Assembly (NCBI RefSeq): GCF_008086205.1 | Contig: NZ_VSKK01000001.1 | Location: 992,001 to 1,056,000, forward strand | DNA from: Bizionia myxarmorum | Lineage (GTDB): Bacteria; Bacteroidota; Bacteroidia; Flavobacteriales; Flavobacteriaceae | Length of the DNA stretch: 64,000 nucleotides | Direction of reading: 5' to 3' | Shown here: positions 62,712 to 64,000 of the stretch, piece after piece | Position numbering within the stretch: position 1 is the stretch's first letter | Layout of the letters: each line of letters begins with the position of its first letter | Translations under genes and position numbers: made by a program | Notes under the pieces: model-generated | The model's input: only the letters and a program-made list of their open reading frames with translations | What the model was told of the DNA's origin: nothing | Databases searched by the model: none

Positions 62712-63221
62712 TTAAAAAGAAAAAATGTCGCTTTTATATTCCCAAACGCGCCAAATAAAAAAGCCGAGATAAACAATCGTCACAATAAACTTGATAAATG
62801 TTCCGGCTAAAAATCCTAAAAAAGAACCGAAAGCGGCTTTTGCTGCAATTTTAGAATCTGCTTTATTTATCATTTCGCCAATAAAAGCGCCAACAAAAGG
62901 CCAAATTATAATACCAAAAGGACCTAAAACTGGAAAAATAATGGAAACTATAAGTCCTATTGTGGTTCCAATAACACCTTTCTTACTGCCACCAAAACGC
63001 TTGGTCCCTATAGCAGGAATGATATAATCCAAAGCAAAAACCAATAGGGCTATGGCTAAAGTAATTCCTAAAAACCACCAGTTATTGGGTACAGCATCTG
63101 TTAAATAGAGTAGAAGTAAACCTATCCAACTCAAAGGTGCTCCAGGTAAAATTGGTAAAAAACTTCCCGCAATGCCAACAAGCATGATAATAAAGCCTAA
63201 AATAACTAATAATATATCCAT
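62712..63221 (-). CDS. DUF456 domain-containing membrane protein
   Basis: This 169-aa membrane protein of the DUF456 family has about five hydrophobic segments (VILGFIIMLVGIAGSFLPI; IGLLLLYL; FPVLGPFGIIIWPFVGAFIG) and Gly-rich turns including RFGGSKKGVIG. Function is unknown. It is transcribed divergently from the BlaI-like gene, and the operator array lies between the two starts, 51-110 bp from this start codon. Confidence 0.88.
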   Translation of the reverse strand: MDILLVILGFIIMLVGIAGSFLPILPGAPLSWIGLLLLYLTDAVPNNWWFLGITLAIALLVFALDYIIPAIGTKRFGGSKKGVIGTTIGLIVSIIFPVLGPFGIIIWPFVGAFIGEMINKADSKIAAKAAFGSFLGFLAGTFIKFIVTIVYLGFFIWRVWEYKSDIFSF

Positions 63222-63271
63222 GGATTTGTGCTATATGAAACGAAGATAAAAAAAGAATCTCACAATTTATC

Positions 63272-63331
63272 AACTAAATAATTAGTTAAAACTAAATTTT
63301 TAGTTATATTTGATAAACTAAAACATTAGTT
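63272..63331. promoter_or_regulatory. Three AACTAA-N4-TTAGTT operators overlaying a promoter
   Basis: Perfect inverted repeats with six-base arms and a 4-bp spacer lie at 63272-63287, 63290-63305 and 63316-63331. A promoter fits between them: TTAG (63282-63285), 19 bp, TATATTTG (63305-63312). The operators cover the -33 box, the spacer and the transcription start, as expected for autorepression by the BlaI-like protein. Confidence 0.8.
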
Positions 63332-63354
63332 GAATAAATTAGAGCAGCGTAAAT

Positions 63355-63729
63355 ATGATACAGAAAAAGCAATTAACGAAAGCCGAAGAAGAGATTATGC
63401 AGGTTTTATGGCATTTGGAAAAAGCAGCCGTTAAGGATATTATAGTAGAGTTGCCAGAACCGAAACCTGCTTATAATACCGTTTCTACCATTGTCCGAAT
63501 TTTAGAAAGTAAGGGATTTGTAGATTATGAAAAGCAGGGGAAAGGACATGTGTATTTTCCGAAAGTAAAAAAGCAGGATTATAGTAATCAAAGTATTAAT
63601 TCACTGGTTGATAATTATTTCCAGGGCTCCTTTAAAAGTATGGTATCTTTTTTTATGAAGAAAAATGATATCAGTTTACAAGAATTAGAATCCGTTTTAA
63701 ACGAGATTCATAAAGACGAAAAATCATGA
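63355..63729 (+). CDS. BlaI/MecI/CopY-family transcriptional repressor
   Basis: This 124-aa winged-helix repressor has the DNA-binding part KKQLTKAEEEIMQVLWHLEK and PEPKPAYNTVSTIVRILESK, the conserved hinge of BlaI/MecI proteins. The C-terminal helices are for dimerisation. Its gene overlaps by 4 bp (ATGA) the start of a BlaR1/M56 peptidase gene, the usual pairing in which the sensor peptidase inactivates the repressor. Three identical operators precede it. No beta-lactamase gene lies in the visible part; in Bacteroidota such pairs often regulate other envelope genes. Confidence 0.93.
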   Translation: MIQKKQLTKAEEEIMQVLWHLEKAAVKDIIVELPEPKPAYNTVSTIVRILESKGFVDYEKQGKGHVYFPKVKKQDYSNQSINSLVDNYFQGSFKSMVSFFMKKNDISLQELESVLNEIHKDEKS

Positions 63730-64000
63730 TACACTACATTATTCAAGTCATCGCGTTTCAAGTATTCTTTTTGCTCATTTATGATGTATTCTTAAAAAGG
63801 GAAACATTTTTTAATTGGAATCGCGCGTATTTATTAATGACGGCCCTCTTATCTGTTTTACTACCATTTATTAAAATTGAAGGTTTTAAAAATGCTGTTT
63901 CACCAGATTTTATAGTAAGTCTGCCACAGGTTTTATCGCAAACGCCAAATACTATTTTTTTGGAAGAAGTGGTCATTAATGGCAGCAATTCATCCCATAG
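63726..64000 (+). CDS. BlaR1/M56-family membrane metallopeptidase (3' truncated by window)
   Basis: Only the first 91 residues are present; the frame is open at the right edge. It begins MIHYIIQVIAFQVFFLLIYD, a first membrane helix, then FLKRETFFNWNRAYLL and a second helix (LMTALLSVLLPFIKI). This is the typical N-terminus of Bacteroidota M56 peptidases of the BlaR1 type, whose HExxH site would lie beyond the window. It overlaps the repressor gene by 4 bp, so the two are co-translated. Confidence 0.88.
   Translation, partial: MIHYIIQVIAFQVFFLLIYDVFLKRETFFNWNRAYLLMTALLSVLLPFIKIEGFKNAVSPDFIVSLPQVLSQTPNTIFLEEVVINGSNSSH

Overview
The window comes from a flavobacterium-like member of the Bacteroidota. 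The evidence is the AT-rich, gene-dense sequence, promoters of the form TTTG-N19-TAnnTTTG, a type IX secretion (T9SS) C-terminal sorting domain, an exonuclease-DnaE fusion of the type seen in Flavobacteriia, an Ala/Glu-rich extended S16, and flavobacterial palindromic repeats. No species can be named from the sequence alone.

Region 1 (1-26356) is a surface-polysaccharide (capsule/O-antigen) locus with every gene on the + strand. It opens with the C-terminal part of a WecA/MraY-type initiating transferase. It then carries nucleotide-sugar genes (a TviB/WbpA-like dehydrogenase, a TviC/WbpP-like 4-epimerase, UDP-glucose dehydrogenase, a UDP-glucuronate 4-epimerase and two copies of WecB), the Wzx flippase and Wzy polymerase, and a pyruvyltransferase-family enzyme. 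Three GT4 glycosyltransferases, a ChbG/HpnK-type deacetylase, a CapA-like phosphoesterase, a CapK/PaaK-like adenylating enzyme and a NeuD/PglD acetyltransferase follow. A LegC/PglE aminotransferase, a LegB-like 4,6-dehydratase and a PglC-like sugar-phosphate transferase complete the set. The last group suggests that UDP-di-N-acetylbacillosamine, or an isomer, is the first sugar of the repeat unit. Two islands of palindromic repeats interrupt the gene train. One (about 2040-3640) encloses a small DUF559 endonuclease. The other (21110-25250) encloses a REP-associated IS200-like transposase (RAYT).

Region 2 (26357-33210) starts with a low-complexity spacer and an OmpA-family gene on the - strand. 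A + strand export operon follows: a Wza-like lipoprotein and a Wzc-like tyrosine autokinase, which would serve the locus above. A small outer-membrane barrel gene closes the region.

Region 3 (33211-47400) is mostly housekeeping: glutaryl-CoA dehydrogenase-like enzyme, TrmN6, a GAF histidine kinase, RimM, S16, a lipoprotein with Asp-rich repeats, a PA2169-family four-helix protein, DnaE, another lipoprotein, thioredoxin, a DUF58 protein and tRNA-Asp.

Region 4 (47400-57630) looks like one regulatory unit. A PAS/GAF sigma-54 activator is followed by two palindromes and a near-consensus -24/-12 promoter. Downstream lies a run of five genes: STAS-like protein, PAS histidine kinase, receiver protein, T9SS-sorted surface protein and a second secreted protein.

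Region 5 (57630-64000) holds a DUF2254 membrane protein, a structured intergenic region ahead of a tiny secreted peptide, a TPR histidine kinase with a LuxR-type regulator, a DUF456 protein, and a BlaI/BlaR1-type pair whose promoter is overlaid by three identical operators; the second gene of that pair runs off the end.
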